Shown here: positions 44,679 through 55,998 of the stretch, one piece after another
Numbering within the stretch: the first letter of the stretch is position 1
How the letters are laid out: the number at the start of each line of letters is the position of its first letter
Assembly (NCBI RefSeq): GCF_029224025.1
Contig: NZ_CP119392.1
Location: forward strand, 3,495,001-3,559,000
Length of the DNA stretch: 64,000 nt
Source: Rhodanobacter sp. AS-Z3
Lineage (GTDB): Bacteria > Pseudomonadota > Gammaproteobacteria > Xanthomonadales > Rhodanobacteraceae
Reading direction: 5' to 3'
Notes under the pieces: model-generated
The model's input: the letters and a program-made list of their open reading frames with translations, nothing else
Told to the model about the DNA's origin: nothing
Database searches by the model: none
Made by a program: the position numbers and the translations under genes

Positions 44679-45386
44679 TCAACTCGCCGGCTCGCCGGCC
44701 TCGCGCAGGAACTCGCGCAGGAACGGCACGGTGATCCGCCGCTGCGCCGCCAGCGAAGCCTGGTCCAGCCGATCGAGCAGGTCCAGCAGGGCGCCGAGAT
44801 CACGCGCGTAGCGGGCGAACAGCCAGTCGAGCACCACTTCGTCAAGCTGGATGCCGCGCAAGCCTGCCTGCTCTTTGAGCACCTCGCGGCGCTCGGCGTC
44901 GTCCAACGTCTTCAAGGCAAACTGCGTGCACGCGCCGAGGCGCGAGCGCAGGTCCGGCAAACCCAGTGCCAGCTGCGTCGGCGTGGCGTCGGCAGTGAAC
45001 AGCAACGCGGTGCCTTCGGCCCTGGCCTGGTTGTAGAGATCAAACAGCGCATGTTCGGCCTCGCGATTACCCGCGATCGCCTGCAGATCATCCAGCGCCA
45101 ACAGTTCGCTGCCGGCGACACCACGAATCGCTGCGGCTTGATCGGTCAACCTGGCGAGTGGCAGGTATTGCACGGTGCGACCGGTCGCATTGGCCGCGTG
45201 GCAGGCGGCCATCAGCAGATGACTCTTGCCACTGCCGGCGGCGCCAGCGAGATACACCCACGGCGCGCCGACCTGCGACGCAAGAGTCTGTACCGCGGCC
45301 AGAGCAGCGGCATTCATGCCGGCGTGGAAATGTTCGAAGCGCTGGCGACGTGGCCAGCGCAGGGCGAGCGGCAACTGCGGAATCAT
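44679..45386 (-). CDS. hda: DnaA regulatory inactivator Hda
   Basis: 235 residues. It starts MIPQLPLALRWPRRQRFEHFHAG (a clamp-binding QLPL motif near the N-terminus) and has GAAGSGKSHLL (Walker A) and LLALDDLQAI (Walker B), as in DnaA domain III but without the DNA-binding domain. Hda with the loaded clamp stimulates ATP hydrolysis by DnaA after initiation. The start overlaps the stop of the upstream AI-2E gene by four bases (ATGA). Confidence 0.94.
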   Translation of the reverse strand: MIPQLPLALRWPRRQRFEHFHAGMNAAALAAVQTLASQVGAPWVYLAGAAGSGKSHLLMAACHAANATGRTVQYLPLARLTDQAAAIRGVAGSELLALDDLQAIAGNREAEHALFDLYNQARAEGTALLFTADATPTQLALGLPDLRSRLGACTQFALKTLDDAERREVLKEQAGLRGIQLDEVVLDWLFARYARDLGALLDLLDRLDQASLAAQRRITVPFLREFLREAGEPAS

Positions 45387-46549
45387 GGTGACGGTGGCTG
45401 ATCCGTGGGCAGCACGACAACGACATCCCCGCCAGCCGGTTCGGTGACTGCGTCGACCTCGGCGATCACCGGATCGTCCGGACCTTCTTCGTTGTAAAGC
45501 TCACTCATCCGATAGCGCTCGATCAGATAGCGCAGCAACACCATGATCACCGACGCCGCCGGCAGTGCCAGCAGCACACCGAGGAAACCGAACAGATAAC
45601 CACCCGCCAGCACCGCAAACATCACCGCCACCGGATGCAGGCCGATCTTGTCACCGACCAGCTTGGGTACCAGTACATAGCCTTCCAGCAACTGGCCGAC
45701 AGCGAACACGCCGCAGACCAGCAGCACGTGGGTCCAGTCGCCGTATTGCACCAGTGCCGCGATGATCGCCGCAACAAAACCGATGATGAAACCCAGGTAC
45801 GGCACAAAGCTGAGCAAGCCCGCCACCAAGCCGATCAGCAGGCCTACCGACAATCCGACCAGACCGAGGCCAACGCCGTAGAAAGTACCCAGCGCGAGCA
45901 TCACCAGCATCTGACCACGCACGAAGGCGCCAAGGATTTTGTCCGATTCGCTGGCCAGATGGGCGATGGTCGGCTGGATCGAGCGCGGCAGCATGCCGTC
46001 GACCTTGGCCACCAGCCGATCCCAGTCGCGCAGCAGATAGAACGCCACCACCGGAATCAGCACCAGGTTGGTCAGCCACATGGCGATGCCCACACCCGAG
46101 CGCGAGACCTTGCCGATCACGACCGTGGCGACACCGCCGATCGAGCCGATGTGCTCCTTGATTGCACTCAGCATACGATCGCTGTCGAAGGTGTGCGGGT
46201 CCAGATGCAGACGCGCCTGCAGCCACGGCCACGCGGTGTTTTGCGCCCAGTCGCCATAGCGCGGCAGGTTGCTGACCAGGTTCTCGACCTGGCGCGCAAT
46301 CAGCGGAATCAAGAGCAACAGCACGCCAACCACGGCCACCATGATCACCACGAACACGATCGTCGCCGACCACATCCGGTTCAGCCCGAGCCGCTCCAGC
46401 CGGTCGGCCAGCGGATCACCGAGATAGGCGAACATCCCGGCGATCGCGAATGGCATCAGCACCGGCCCGAGCAGCCAGAGCAGGTAGCCGATCACCGCCA
46501 CAATGGCGAGCAGCTGCCAGCGACGCGAAATGTCCCTGTCGTGATTCAC
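45383..46549 (-). CDS. AI-2E/PerM family inner-membrane transporter
   Basis: 388 residues with about eight membrane segments and a central soluble part (residues 90-150). LLWLLGPVLMPFAIAGMFAYLGDPLADRLE and the late GGYLFGFLGVLLALPAASVIMVLLRYLIERY match the AI-2E/PerM family, exporters of varied or unknown substrates. Its position directly before hda is widely conserved in gammaproteobacteria. Confidence 0.93.
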   Translation of the reverse strand: MNHDRDISRRWQLLAIVAVIGYLLWLLGPVLMPFAIAGMFAYLGDPLADRLERLGLNRMWSATIVFVVIMVAVVGVLLLLIPLIARQVENLVSNLPRYGDWAQNTAWPWLQARLHLDPHTFDSDRMLSAIKEHIGSIGGVATVVIGKVSRSGVGIAMWLTNLVLIPVVAFYLLRDWDRLVAKVDGMLPRSIQPTIAHLASESDKILGAFVRGQMLVMLALGTFYGVGLGLVGLSVGLLIGLVAGLLSFVPYLGFIIGFVAAIIAALVQYGDWTHVLLVCGVFAVGQLLEGYVLVPKLVGDKIGLHPVAVMFAVLAGGYLFGFLGVLLALPAASVIMVLLRYLIERYRMSELYNEEGPDDPVIAEVDAVTEPAGGDVVVVLPTDQPPSP

Positions 46550-46633
46550 TTCACGCGCCCCTGCAGGTAAAAATCACCCGTTTGGAAAAAGCATGTCGGG
46601 ATGCATGGCATGGTGCGCAAGCCTTTCATCGGG

Positions 46634-47617
46634 TCAACGCAACCAGCGCAGATTGGCGTCCGCTCCCGGGTGCGGCTCTCCCTGCAACAACAGGTGACCA
46701 CCTGCGGCCAGGTTCGCTGCCAGCGCACTGATCGGCACCGTGGCCTGGACGTCCAGCAACACGGCGTCATTCTGCGCGGCCACCGTCTGTACCTGCTTGA
46801 CCGTAGGATCATTCTGCAACGCAGCCAGCAGGTTGGCGTAGGCCGTCGCGTTGTCCAGCCCGCTGACCCATAGCTTGCCTTCGCTGGGCCCGGAACCAAT
46901 CACGTTGAGCTGTTTGCCCAGGCGGTCGACCAGTCCATTGCCCGCATCGCCGAGCAGGCCGGCAACGCTGGTGCCGCGCGCCACCCAATGCTGCGCCTGA
47001 CCACCGGAGATCAAGGTCCAGTCGGCGCCATCGCCGTGCACCGTGCCAAGCAACACCAAGCCGGTCCGGTACTGCCGGTTGATCAATGCCAGTGCCGCGG
47101 GATCGGCGGCCGCCACTTTGGCCGAATCGGGCAGATTGGCGGTATCGGGATACACCACATTGGTGCCGCGCGCGGCAGCGGAGGCGGCCAGGTCGGCCAG
47201 TGCGGCATGGTCCAGCAAGTGTCCACTGCTGTCCTGCACCAGCAGCAGCACGGGCGGTTTGATGCCCGCGCTCTGCACGCCCAGCTTCGATACCAGGCGC
47301 CGTACCGCGCCTGATTCGAAGTCCACATTCAGGATCAGCCCGGTCGCTGCGCGCTGATATTGAAACTTCTGCACCAGCGAGGCTGCATTGCCCAGCGCAT
47401 CGGCATAACCAGCGTTGCTGCGCAGATCCTGCCCGCCCGCGACCCGTGTCAGCACCTGGCTGAGTGCAGTGGCGAACGCCTGATTGCGCTGGGCGTCGCT
47501 GGTATCCGCCACCGGCACAACGACCGAATACGGCGAGCCGGCAGCTTGGGCATGCAGCGACGGCAAGGCCGCAAAAGCCAGCAACAAGGTGACAATCAGC
47601 AATCGAAACACGCGCAT
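46634..47617 (-). CDS. DUF2066 domain exported protein
   Basis: 327 residues from the ATG at 47617. Signal peptide MRVFRLLIVTLLLAFAALPSLHAQA. SPYSVVVPVADTSDAQRNQAFATALSQVLTRVAGG is the DUF2066 opening; the function is unknown. It diverges from purM and precedes the AI-2E/hda pair on the same strand, the typical arrangement of this neighbourhood. Confidence 0.9.
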   Translation of the reverse strand: MRVFRLLIVTLLLAFAALPSLHAQAAGSPYSVVVPVADTSDAQRNQAFATALSQVLTRVAGGQDLRSNAGYADALGNAASLVQKFQYQRAATGLILNVDFESGAVRRLVSKLGVQSAGIKPPVLLLVQDSSGHLLDHAALADLAASAAARGTNVVYPDTANLPDSAKVAAADPAALALINRQYRTGLVLLGTVHGDGADWTLISGGQAQHWVARGTSVAGLLGDAGNGLVDRLGKQLNVIGSGPSEGKLWVSGLDNATAYANLLAALQNDPTVKQVQTVAAQNDAVLLDVQATVPISALAANLAAGGHLLLQGEPHPGADANLRWLR

Positions 47618-47768
47618 GGGGCAGGCATCTTCAGGAGAATTCTCCCGGGAAGTCTGCCCAATAGTGTCTCCAGCGTCCATCACGGGCGTTGGCAGAGGCA
47701 AATGCGGTGGGCGGCAACGTGGCCGCAAGCTGCTAAACTTGCGCGTTTAATCCACCCCGGTTTTCGCC

Positions 47769-48797
47769 ATGTCTGACGCCCTCACCTACCGCGCCGCCGG
47801 CGTCGATATCGATGCCGGCAATGCGCTGGTCGAACGCATCAAGCCAATGGTCAAGCGTACCTTGCGCCCCGAAGTGATGGGCGGCCTGGGCGGCTTCGGC
47901 GGCCTGTTCGACCTGAGCGGCCGTTACAAGGAACCGGTGCTGGTTTCCGGTACCGATGGCGTGGGCACCAAACTGAAACTGGCGCAGATGCTCAATCGCC
48001 ACGACACCATCGGCATCGACCTGGTCGGCATGTGCGTCAACGACGTCTTGGTGCAGGGCGCCGAGCCGCTGTTCTTTCTCGACTACTTCGCCACCGGCAA
48101 GCTGGACGTGGATACCGCGGCGGCGGTGGTCAGCGGCATCGCCACCGGCTGCGAACTGGCCGGTTGCGCGTTGATCGGCGGAGAAACCGCCGAGATGCCG
48201 GACATGTATCCGCCGGGCGAATACGACCTGGCCGGCTTCACCGTGGCCGCCGTCGAAAAATCGCAGATGCTCACCGGCGAAGCGATCGTCGCCGGCGACG
48301 TGATTCTCGGCGTCGCCTCCAGCGGCCCGCATTCGAACGGTTATTCGCTGGTGCGCAAGATCCTCGAACGCGCAGGCAGCCCACTCGATCTCGACCTCGG
48401 TGGCGTAAAGCTGGTCGATGCGCTGATGGTGCCGACCACGATCTACGTCAAGCCCATGCTGGAGTTGTTGAAGGAAAGCCCGGTGCACGGCATGGCCCAC
48501 ATCACCGGTGGCGGCCTGAAAGAAAACATCATCCGCGTAGTGCCGGATGGCCTCGGCATCGCGCTGCAGGCATCAGCCATCGTGTTGCCGCCGGTGTTCG
48601 ATTGGCTGATGCGCGAAGGCAAGGTGGCGCGCGAGGAAATGTGGCGCACATTCAACTGCGGCGTCGGCTTCACCGTGATCCTGCCGCGCGACGCGGTTGC
48701 CGCCGCTTCCGCCCTGCTCGCAAAGCACGGTCTGGCCAGTGCGGTCATCGGTGAAATCGTGCCCGCGCAGGGCGACGAACGCGTGCACATCGGCTGA
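47769..48797 (+). CDS. purM: Phosphoribosylformylglycinamidine cyclo-ligase
   Basis: 342 residues. Key blocks are [45 protein letters not shown] and [14 protein letters not shown]. It closes the imidazole ring to aminoimidazole ribotide in purine synthesis. The purN gene follows after eight bases, so the two form an operon. Confidence 0.97.
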   Translation: MSDALTYRAAGVDIDAGNALVERIKPMVKRTLRPEVMGGLGGFGGLFDLSGRYKEPVLVSGTDGVGTKLKLAQMLNRHDTIGIDLVGMCVNDVLVQGAEPLFFLDYFATGKLDVDTAAAVVSGIATGCELAGCALIGGETAEMPDMYPPGEYDLAGFTVAAVEKSQMLTGEAIVAGDVILGVASSGPHSNGYSLVRKILERAGSPLDLDLGGVKLVDALMVPTTIYVKPMLELLKESPVHGMAHITGGGLKENIIRVVPDGLGIALQASAIVLPPVFDWLMREGKVAREEMWRTFNCGVGFTVILPRDAVAAASALLAKHGLASAVIGEIVPAQGDERVHIG

Positions 48798-48805
48798 TCC
48801 GTTCC

Positions 48806-49471
48806 GTGTCCGATACCTCTGTGAAAGTGGCCGTGCTCGCATCCGGGCGCGGCAGCAACCTCGCCGCGCTGCTCGACGCGCGCGAGCGCGGAGAGTTGCC
48901 GGTCGACTTCGTGCTGGTCGGTAGTGACAAGGCGGCCGCCGGCGCCTTGCGACTGGCCGAGGCGGCGAACATCCCCACTCTTGCTTTGGACCCGCGCAGC
49001 TATCCGGATCGCCGCGCGTTCGACCTGGAGCTGTTCGCCCGTATCAGCGCCAGCGGTGCCCACTGGCTGGTGCTGGCCGGCTTCATGCGCATCCTCGATG
49101 GCGAGGCACTGGCGCCCTGGCTGGGTCGCATCATCAACATCCATCCCTCGTTACTGCCGAAGTATCCCGGCCTGCATACTCATCGCCGCGCATTGGCGGC
49201 AGGTGACGCCGAACACGGCGCCAGCGTGCATTTCATCACCGCGGAACTCGATGGCGGGCCGGTGATAGCACAGGCACGCCTGCCGATCATCGCTGGCGAC
49301 ACCGAACAGTCGCTGGCCGAGCGACTGCTGCCACTGGAACATCGCCTGCTACCGGCAGTGCTGGCCGAACTGGCCAGCGGCCGGCTGCAGTGGCATGAAC
49401 AAGCGCCGCGATTCGATGGCCAGCCACTGTTGATCCCGCTGCAACTGAGTGAGCACGGCCTGCAGCCTTAA
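48806..49471 (+). CDS. purN: Phosphoribosylglycinamide formyltransferase
   Basis: 221 residues with GTG or the first ATG-like start at 48806. Motifs: VLASGRGSNLAALLDA, LAGFMRIL, NIHPSLLPKYPGLHTHRRAL (catalytic Asn-x-His) and HFITAELDGGPVIAQ (catalytic Asp). It transfers formyl from formyl-tetrahydrofolate to GAR. Second gene after purM. Confidence 0.96.
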   Translation: MSDTSVKVAVLASGRGSNLAALLDARERGELPVDFVLVGSDKAAAGALRLAEAANIPTLALDPRSYPDRRAFDLELFARISASGAHWLVLAGFMRILDGEALAPWLGRIINIHPSLLPKYPGLHTHRRALAAGDAEHGASVHFITAELDGGPVIAQARLPIIAGDTEQSLAERLLPLEHRLLPAVLAELASGRLQWHEQAPRFDGQPLLIPLQLSEHGLQP

Positions 49472-49506
49472 AGCTGGTTCAGTCCCGCGCAAGCAGACTT
49501 GGGCCC

Positions 49507-50217
49507 ATGACTATTCGATCCCTGCTCACCGCCCTGCTCGGTCTTGGCCTGTTGTTTGCCACGCCAGCCATGGCCGCCACCTCGCCAGCCAAGGCATTCA
49601 GCGCCACCTACAACGTGCTGCGTGGCGGAGAACCGATGGGCGTAGCCACGATTCAGTTGCGCGCTGCCGGCAACGGTCAGTGGCTTTACAGCAAGAACGT
49701 CAAGGGCACGTCCGGACTTGCCGCCATGCTCGGCGCCAACGTCAGCGAATCCTCGCGCTTCCGCTGGAAAGGCGACGTGCCCGAAGCCATTAGCTACGAC
49801 TACGAAATGCAGGCGGCGATAAAGCACAAGCAACGCCACCTGGTCGTCGACTGGACCAACAACCGAGTCAGTGTCGACGAAGGCAAGGGCAAGCAGAGCT
49901 ATCCGGCCAGTCCCGGCATGGTCGAGCGCAACACCCTGGCGCTGGCGCTGGGACTGGCGCTGCGCAATGGTCAACAGCAGATTGCACTGCCCGTAGCGGT
50001 GCGCCAGGAAGTGCAGACGCAGAACTTCGAGGTCATTGGCAGGGAAACGGTCACGGTGCCTGCCGGCAGGTTCAATGCCGAGCGCGTCGACCGCACCGAC
50101 GCCGACCACGGTTTCAGCGCGTGGTACGCCGCTGACCGCTATCTGCTGCCAGTGAAGATTTCACAGCATGACGGCGGCGATCTGGTGATGGAGTTGGTGA
50201 GCTACACGACCCGGTGA
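49507..50217 (+). CDS. DUF3108 exported protein
   Basis: 236 residues, signal peptide SLLTALLGLGLLFATPAMAA. FSATYNVLRGGEPMGVATIQLRA, then YEMQAAIKHKQRHLVVDWTNNRVSV and the C-terminal WYAADRYLLPVKISQHDGGDLVMELVSY are the DUF3108 pattern, a predicted periplasmic beta-rich domain. Found after purN in many relatives. Function unknown. Confidence 0.88.
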   Translation: MTIRSLLTALLGLGLLFATPAMAATSPAKAFSATYNVLRGGEPMGVATIQLRAAGNGQWLYSKNVKGTSGLAAMLGANVSESSRFRWKGDVPEAISYDYEMQAAIKHKQRHLVVDWTNNRVSVDEGKGKQSYPASPGMVERNTLALALGLALRNGQQQIALPVAVRQEVQTQNFEVIGRETVTVPAGRFNAERVDRTDADHGFSAWYAADRYLLPVKISQHDGGDLVMELVSYTTR

Positions 50218-50301
50218 AATTCACCAACGCTCTGAACTCCTGCTGCAAAAACCCCACGGGACGCGAATAGTCGCGCCCCGCCGGAACCATCATTCAACCC
50301 A

Positions 50302-50616
50302 TCAGGTCCACTGCGTGATTCGGTTTCCGTCGGAATCGGTGAAGCTGCCGCACAGAATGATGATGAAGTCGATCAGCGCCCAGATTCCAAAGCCACCCAA
50401 AGTAATGAGCTGCAGAATCCCAGTCCCTACTTTGCCCACGTAAAATCGATGGATGCCAAAGCATCCAAGAAAGAAACAGAGCAAAAAGGCCGGCAGTATC
50501 CGCTTGCTGCTTGCCGACTGAGGAACCACATTACCCTGCGGCGCACCGCATTGCGGGCAGGTAACCGCCGTACTGTGAATCTCCTTGCCACAACCCCGAC
50601 AAAACACCATCCCCAT
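50302..50616 (-). CDS. Zinc-ribbon TM2-domain membrane protein
   Basis: 104 residues. An N-terminal zinc ribbon (CRGCGKEI...CPQCGAPQ) is followed by a TM2 domain with two membrane segments and the motif [28 protein letters not shown], then [13 protein letters not shown]. Function unknown, but the fold is common as a single gene. Confidence 0.9.
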   Translation of the reverse strand: MGMVFCRGCGKEIHSTAVTCPQCGAPQGNVVPQSASSKRILPAFLLCFFLGCFGIHRFYVGKVGTGILQLITLGGFGIWALIDFIIILCGSFTDSDGNRITQWT

Positions 50617-50666
50617 GAACTTCCCCTGTTTGCCGGGTGATTTCAGGCGTCACCCGTTCGCCCTGA

Positions 50667-52212
<1,546 letters not shown>

Positions 52213-52422
52213 CGGAGAGTGTTCCATACGGTTAGGTCGGCCAGCTGGGGGCAGATTCCGGGGTGTTCGGAATCCATTGCGCTGGCTTATGACGTTAAAA
52301 TGCGAAGATGCCATGGTAATGGAAATCTGCTGGCGCAGAAATGACACCTGTCTCACGACAGGCGCAGCCGGGCGGCTCCCCTGGGCCTTCCGGATCTTCT
52401 GCAGCATCTTGATCGAGCCCAC

Positions 52423-53433
52423 ATGAACGCACGTATCGCCCCATCCGCACCGACCACGCTGGACCATGACCTGATCACGCGCAGCGCGCGCGCCGTGGTC
52501 AACTCCGAAGCCGCTGCGGCGTTGGCGTTGGGCGCGCGCATCGGACCGGAGTTCGTCGAAGCGTGCCGACTTATCCTGAACTGCACGGGGCGTGTGGTGG
52601 TCAGCGGCATGGGCAAGTCAGGCCATATCGGCCGCAAAATCGCCGCCACGCTGGCCTCCACCGGCACGCCCGCGTTCTTCGTGCACCCGGGCGAAGCCAG
52701 CCACGGCGACCTCGGCATGATCCTGCCGCAGGACGTGGTGCTGGCGCTGTCGTATTCCGGCGAAACCGACGAACTGCTGCTGATTCTGCCGGTAATCAAG
52801 CGCCAGGGCATTCCGCTGATTGCGATAACCGGGCGTACAAGCTCCTCTCTGGCAACCCAGGCCGACGTGCACCTGGATGGCAGTATCTCCAGCGAAGCCT
52901 GCCCGCTTGGCCTGGCGCCAACCACCAGTACCACGGTCGCGCTGGTCTGGGGTGATGCGCTGGCGATTGCGCTGCTGGAAGCACGCGGCTTCACCTCCGA
53001 CGACTTTGCCCGCTCGCACCCGGCCGGAGCTCTGGGCCGCCGCCTGCTGCTGCACATCAAGGACGTGATGCACACCGGCGACGACGTCCCGAAAGTGTCA
53101 CCCGACGCCGGCCTCACCGCCGCGCTGGTCGAAATGACCCGCAAGCATCTGGGTATGACCGCCGTGGTCGACGCCGAACAGCACTTGCTCGGGGTATTCA
53201 CCGATGGTGATCTGCGTCGCGCACTGGACGACGAGGGCGTCGACCTGCGCGGCTCCACCGTCGCCGACCTGATGACTCGCGGACCGAAGACCATCGGCGC
53301 CGACAAGCTGGCCGCCGAAGCGGCGCAATTGATGGAGAAGTACCAGATTCACGCGCTGCTGGTGGTCGACGACGAGCAACGCGTGGTCGGCGCGCTGAAC
53401 ATTCATGATCTGCTCCGTGCGCGTGTGGTTTGA
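52423..53433 (+). CDS. kdsD: D-arabinose-5-phosphate isomerase (KpsF/GutQ family)
   Basis: 336 residues. A SIS sugar-isomerase domain (GRVVVSGMGKSGHIGRKIAATLASTGTPAFFVHPGEASHGDLGMI) is followed by two CBS domains (DVMHTGDDVPKVS; DLMTRGPKTIGAD). It converts ribulose-5-phosphate to arabinose-5-phosphate, the first Kdo-specific step for lipopolysaccharide. First gene of the kdsD-kdsC-lptCAB run. Confidence 0.96.
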   Translation: MNARIAPSAPTTLDHDLITRSARAVVNSEAAAALALGARIGPEFVEACRLILNCTGRVVVSGMGKSGHIGRKIAATLASTGTPAFFVHPGEASHGDLGMILPQDVVLALSYSGETDELLLILPVIKRQGIPLIAITGRTSSSLATQADVHLDGSISSEACPLGLAPTTSTTVALVWGDALAIALLEARGFTSDDFARSHPAGALGRRLLLHIKDVMHTGDDVPKVSPDAGLTAALVEMTRKHLGMTAVVDAEQHLLGVFTDGDLRRALDDEGVDLRGSTVADLMTRGPKTIGADKLAAEAAQLMEKYQIHALLVVDDEQRVVGALNIHDLLRARVV

Positions 53434-53501
53434 TGCGGATTCGTCTCGACGAATCCACTAAATCGAACAAGCCTCACCGCTGACCTTCCTCCGCAAACCC
53501 C

Positions 53502-54062
53502 GTGCCTGAACCCGTGCCCGAAAGCTATCTCGCCAATCTCTCTGACGACATCCTCGCCCGTGCCGCGAAAATCCGCCTGGCGGTATTCGACGTGGACGGC
53601 ACGCTGACGGACGGCCGCCTGTGGTATGGCGAGGATGGCCGCGAAACCAAGGTGTTTCATGTGCACGACGGACTGGGCCTGAAACGATTGCAGGCCAACG
53701 GCATCGAGGTCGCCATCATCACTGCGCGCATCAGCCATCCGGTTTCACTGCGCGCGGAGGAACTGGGCATCAATCATGTCTACCAGGGCCAGAGCGACAA
53801 GCGCGCCTGCCTGCACCAACTGCTGGATGCCTTGCACCTGATGCCTGAACAGGCCGCATTTGTCGGCGACGATCTGCCCGACCTGCCGCCCATGCATATC
53901 GCCGGCCTCGCGGTTGCGGTGGCCAACGCGCACCCGTGGGTCGCCGAAGCCGCACACTGGCGGACTACGCGGAGTGGCGGCATGGGCGCGGCGCGCGAAG
54001 CCTGCGATCTGATCCTGCACGCGCACGGCGACAGCAACGCGGAACGGGAGCGCTGGCGGTGA
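53502..54062 (+). CDS. kdsC: 3-deoxy-D-manno-octulosonate-8-phosphate phosphatase
   Basis: 186 residues, GTG start. The HAD nucleophile motif FDVDGTLTDG (D30, D32), IITARISHP and FVGDDLPDLPPM are complete. It removes phosphate from Kdo-8-phosphate. The stop overlaps the lptC GTG start (GTGA). Confidence 0.96.
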   Translation: MPEPVPESYLANLSDDILARAAKIRLAVFDVDGTLTDGRLWYGEDGRETKVFHVHDGLGLKRLQANGIEVAIITARISHPVSLRAEELGINHVYQGQSDKRACLHQLLDALHLMPEQAAFVGDDLPDLPPMHIAGLAVAVANAHPWVAEAAHWRTTRSGGMGAAREACDLILHAHGDSNAERERWR

Positions 54063-54661
54063 GCCTGCGCCTGTGGCTGCGCGACCGCCGTCTGCCGGCT
54101 GCGACCGTTGCCCTCGCACTCGTCGCCGGCATTGCCCAATTATTGCTCTGGTGGCTCGGGCCAGCGCCAAAAACCAACAGCTTCGTCGGCCCACCGCGTG
54201 CCGGCTATATCCTTATCGACGCGCGAATGACCGAGTTCAATGCCATCGGGCAGCCCAGCTTCTATCTGCAATCGCCACGTCTGGAACGCCGTGAGGGTGA
54301 CGACTCGCTATACCTCAATGCGCCTACGTTCCAATTGCCGGCAAAGCAGCCGAATACACCTGACTGGCAGGGCCAGTCGCTGTACGGCTGGGTCAACAAG
54401 GCAGGCACGCAGATCAAGCTGCAAGGCCCGGTGCACATGCACCGGCCACCGTTCGGCAGCACGCCGGCGACCAACCTGCAAAGTTCCGACGTAACGGCAT
54501 GGCCCAAGGAAAATCGCCTGGAAACGGCTGCGCCAACGCGGATCGTTCAGGGAGCCTCTACAATCAGCGGGGTCGGCATGCGCGCCAACCTCACCACCAA
54601 ACACTTGGAGTTGCTCGATGATGTCCACAGCACGTTCATGCCAGCCAAGCCGCGCGGTTAA
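54059..54661 (+). CDS. lptC: LPS export protein LptC
   Basis: 200 residues from a GTG at 54059 overlapping the kdsC stop. One N-terminal membrane segment (LPAATVALALVAGIAQLLLWWL) anchors a periplasmic beta-jellyroll (ARMTEFNAIGQPSFYLQSPRLE). LptC passes lipopolysaccharide from LptB2FG to LptA. The frame upstream of 54059 is open but overlaps kdsC and is not LptC. Confidence 0.93.
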   Translation: MSLRLWLRDRRLPAATVALALVAGIAQLLLWWLGPAPKTNSFVGPPRAGYILIDARMTEFNAIGQPSFYLQSPRLERREGDDSLYLNAPTFQLPAKQPNTPDWQGQSLYGWVNKAGTQIKLQGPVHMHRPPFGSTPATNLQSSDVTAWPKENRLETAAPTRIVQGASTISGVGMRANLTTKHLELLDDVHSTFMPAKPRG

Positions 54662-55178
54662 GCTCGCGATTCTGGGCCTCGGCCTGCTGATGCTGCAGCC
54701 CGCGATGGCGCGCCGGGACGATCGCGAAAAGGTCGCCAACATCTCGGCCAAGTCGTTCGACGCAACCCAGCAAGCCAACGGGCTCATCCACTACAAGGGC
54801 AACGTCCTGCTCACCCAAGGCACCATGAAGGTGACCGGCGCGTTGGCCACCGCCTATCTGGACGACAACAACAGCATCACGCGCGTCGTCGTCACCGGCA
54901 CCCCGGCACGTATCGAGCAACTCGACGACAACGGCAATCTGATGCAGGGCGAAGCCGCTACGCTGGACTACGACAACATCAAGCAGATTGCCGTGTTGTC
55001 GGGCAATGCATCGGTCACCCAGAAAGGTCGCGGCAGCGCGCAGGGTGACACCCTGACCTACAACACCCAGACCAGCCAGATGAGCGGCGAAAGCCATGGC
55101 GATGGCCTGGTGCACATGACGTTCCGCCCGAAGGCCAAACCCGCCGCGCCTGCCCCAAAGCCACAGGGACAGCCGTAA
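54618..55178 (+). CDS. lptA: LPS periplasmic transport protein LptA
   Basis: 186 residues, starting 44 bases inside lptC with GGAG at the right distance. Signal peptide VKLAILGLGLLMLQPAMA. OstA-type repeats: NGLIHYKGNVLLTQGTMKVTGALATAYLDD and EAATLDYDNIKQIAVLSGNASV. It forms the periplasmic bridge for lipopolysaccharide. Translational coupling to lptC is likely. Confidence 0.94.
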   Translation: MMSTARSCQPSRAVKLAILGLGLLMLQPAMARRDDREKVANISAKSFDATQQANGLIHYKGNVLLTQGTMKVTGALATAYLDDNNSITRVVVTGTPARIEQLDDNGNLMQGEAATLDYDNIKQIAVLSGNASVTQKGRGSAQGDTLTYNTQTSQMSGESHGDGLVHMTFRPKAKPAAPAPKPQGQP

Positions 55179-55181
55179 CCG

Positions 55182-55901
55182 ATGCTTTCCGCCGAACGTC
55201 TGCAAAAAAGTTTCAAGTCGCGCCAGGTTGTGCGTGAGTTCGGCTTCTCGATCCGTGAGGGCGAGGTAGTCGGCCTGCTGGGTCCCAACGGCGCCGGCAA
55301 GACTACCTGCTTCTACATGGTGGTCGGCCTGATCGAAGCCGACGCTGGCAGCATCACGCTGGACAAGCACGACATTACCGGCCTGCCCATGCATGCGCGG
55401 GCCAAGCTGGGCATCGGCTACCTGCCGCAGGAAGCCTCGGTGTTCCGGCGCCTCAGCGTCGCCGACAACATCATGGCGGTGCTGGAACTGCGCGACGGAC
55501 TCAGCTCGGCGCAACGCCAGACCGAGCTGGAAAACCTGCTGGACGAGCTGAAGATCGGCCATATTGCCGAACAGAAAGGCGTCAGCCTGTCGGGCGGTGA
55601 ACGACGCCGGGTGGAAATTGCCCGTGCACTGGCCGCCAATCCACGTTACATGCTGCTGGACGAACCGTTCGCCGGCGTCGATCCGATCTCGGTCGGCGAA
55701 ATCCAGCGCATCGTGCGTCACCTCAAGGAACGCGGCATCGGTGTGCTGATCACCGACCACAACGTGCGCGAAACCCTGGGCATCTGCGATCGCGCCTACA
55801 TCCTCAACGAGGGCGAGGTGCTGTCTCGTGGCACACCGGCGCATATCCTGGCTGACGAAAAAGTTCGCGAAGTCTATCTGGGTCGCGAGTTCCGGCTCTG
55901 A
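55182..55901 (+). CDS. lptB: LPS export ABC transporter ATPase LptB
   Basis: 239 residues. Walker A GPNGAGKT (34-41), Q-loop YLPQEASVF, signature [16 protein letters not shown], Walker [13 protein letters not shown]. It powers lipopolysaccharide extraction from the inner membrane. It follows lptA after three bases. Confidence 0.97.
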   Translation: MLSAERLQKSFKSRQVVREFGFSIREGEVVGLLGPNGAGKTTCFYMVVGLIEADAGSITLDKHDITGLPMHARAKLGIGYLPQEASVFRRLSVADNIMAVLELRDGLSSAQRQTELENLLDELKIGHIAEQKGVSLSGGERRRVEIARALAANPRYMLLDEPFAGVDPISVGEIQRIVRHLKERGIGVLITDHNVRETLGICDRAYILNEGEVLSRGTPAHILADEKVREVYLGREFRL

Positions 55902-55998
55902 AGAAGCTGTCGCGACACCGAAGCACTTCCGCGTTCAACTATGGCCGCATCCGCTGGCACGGGTTAGGATGGAGTCGTCTCCTTTCGACCCGGCTGGC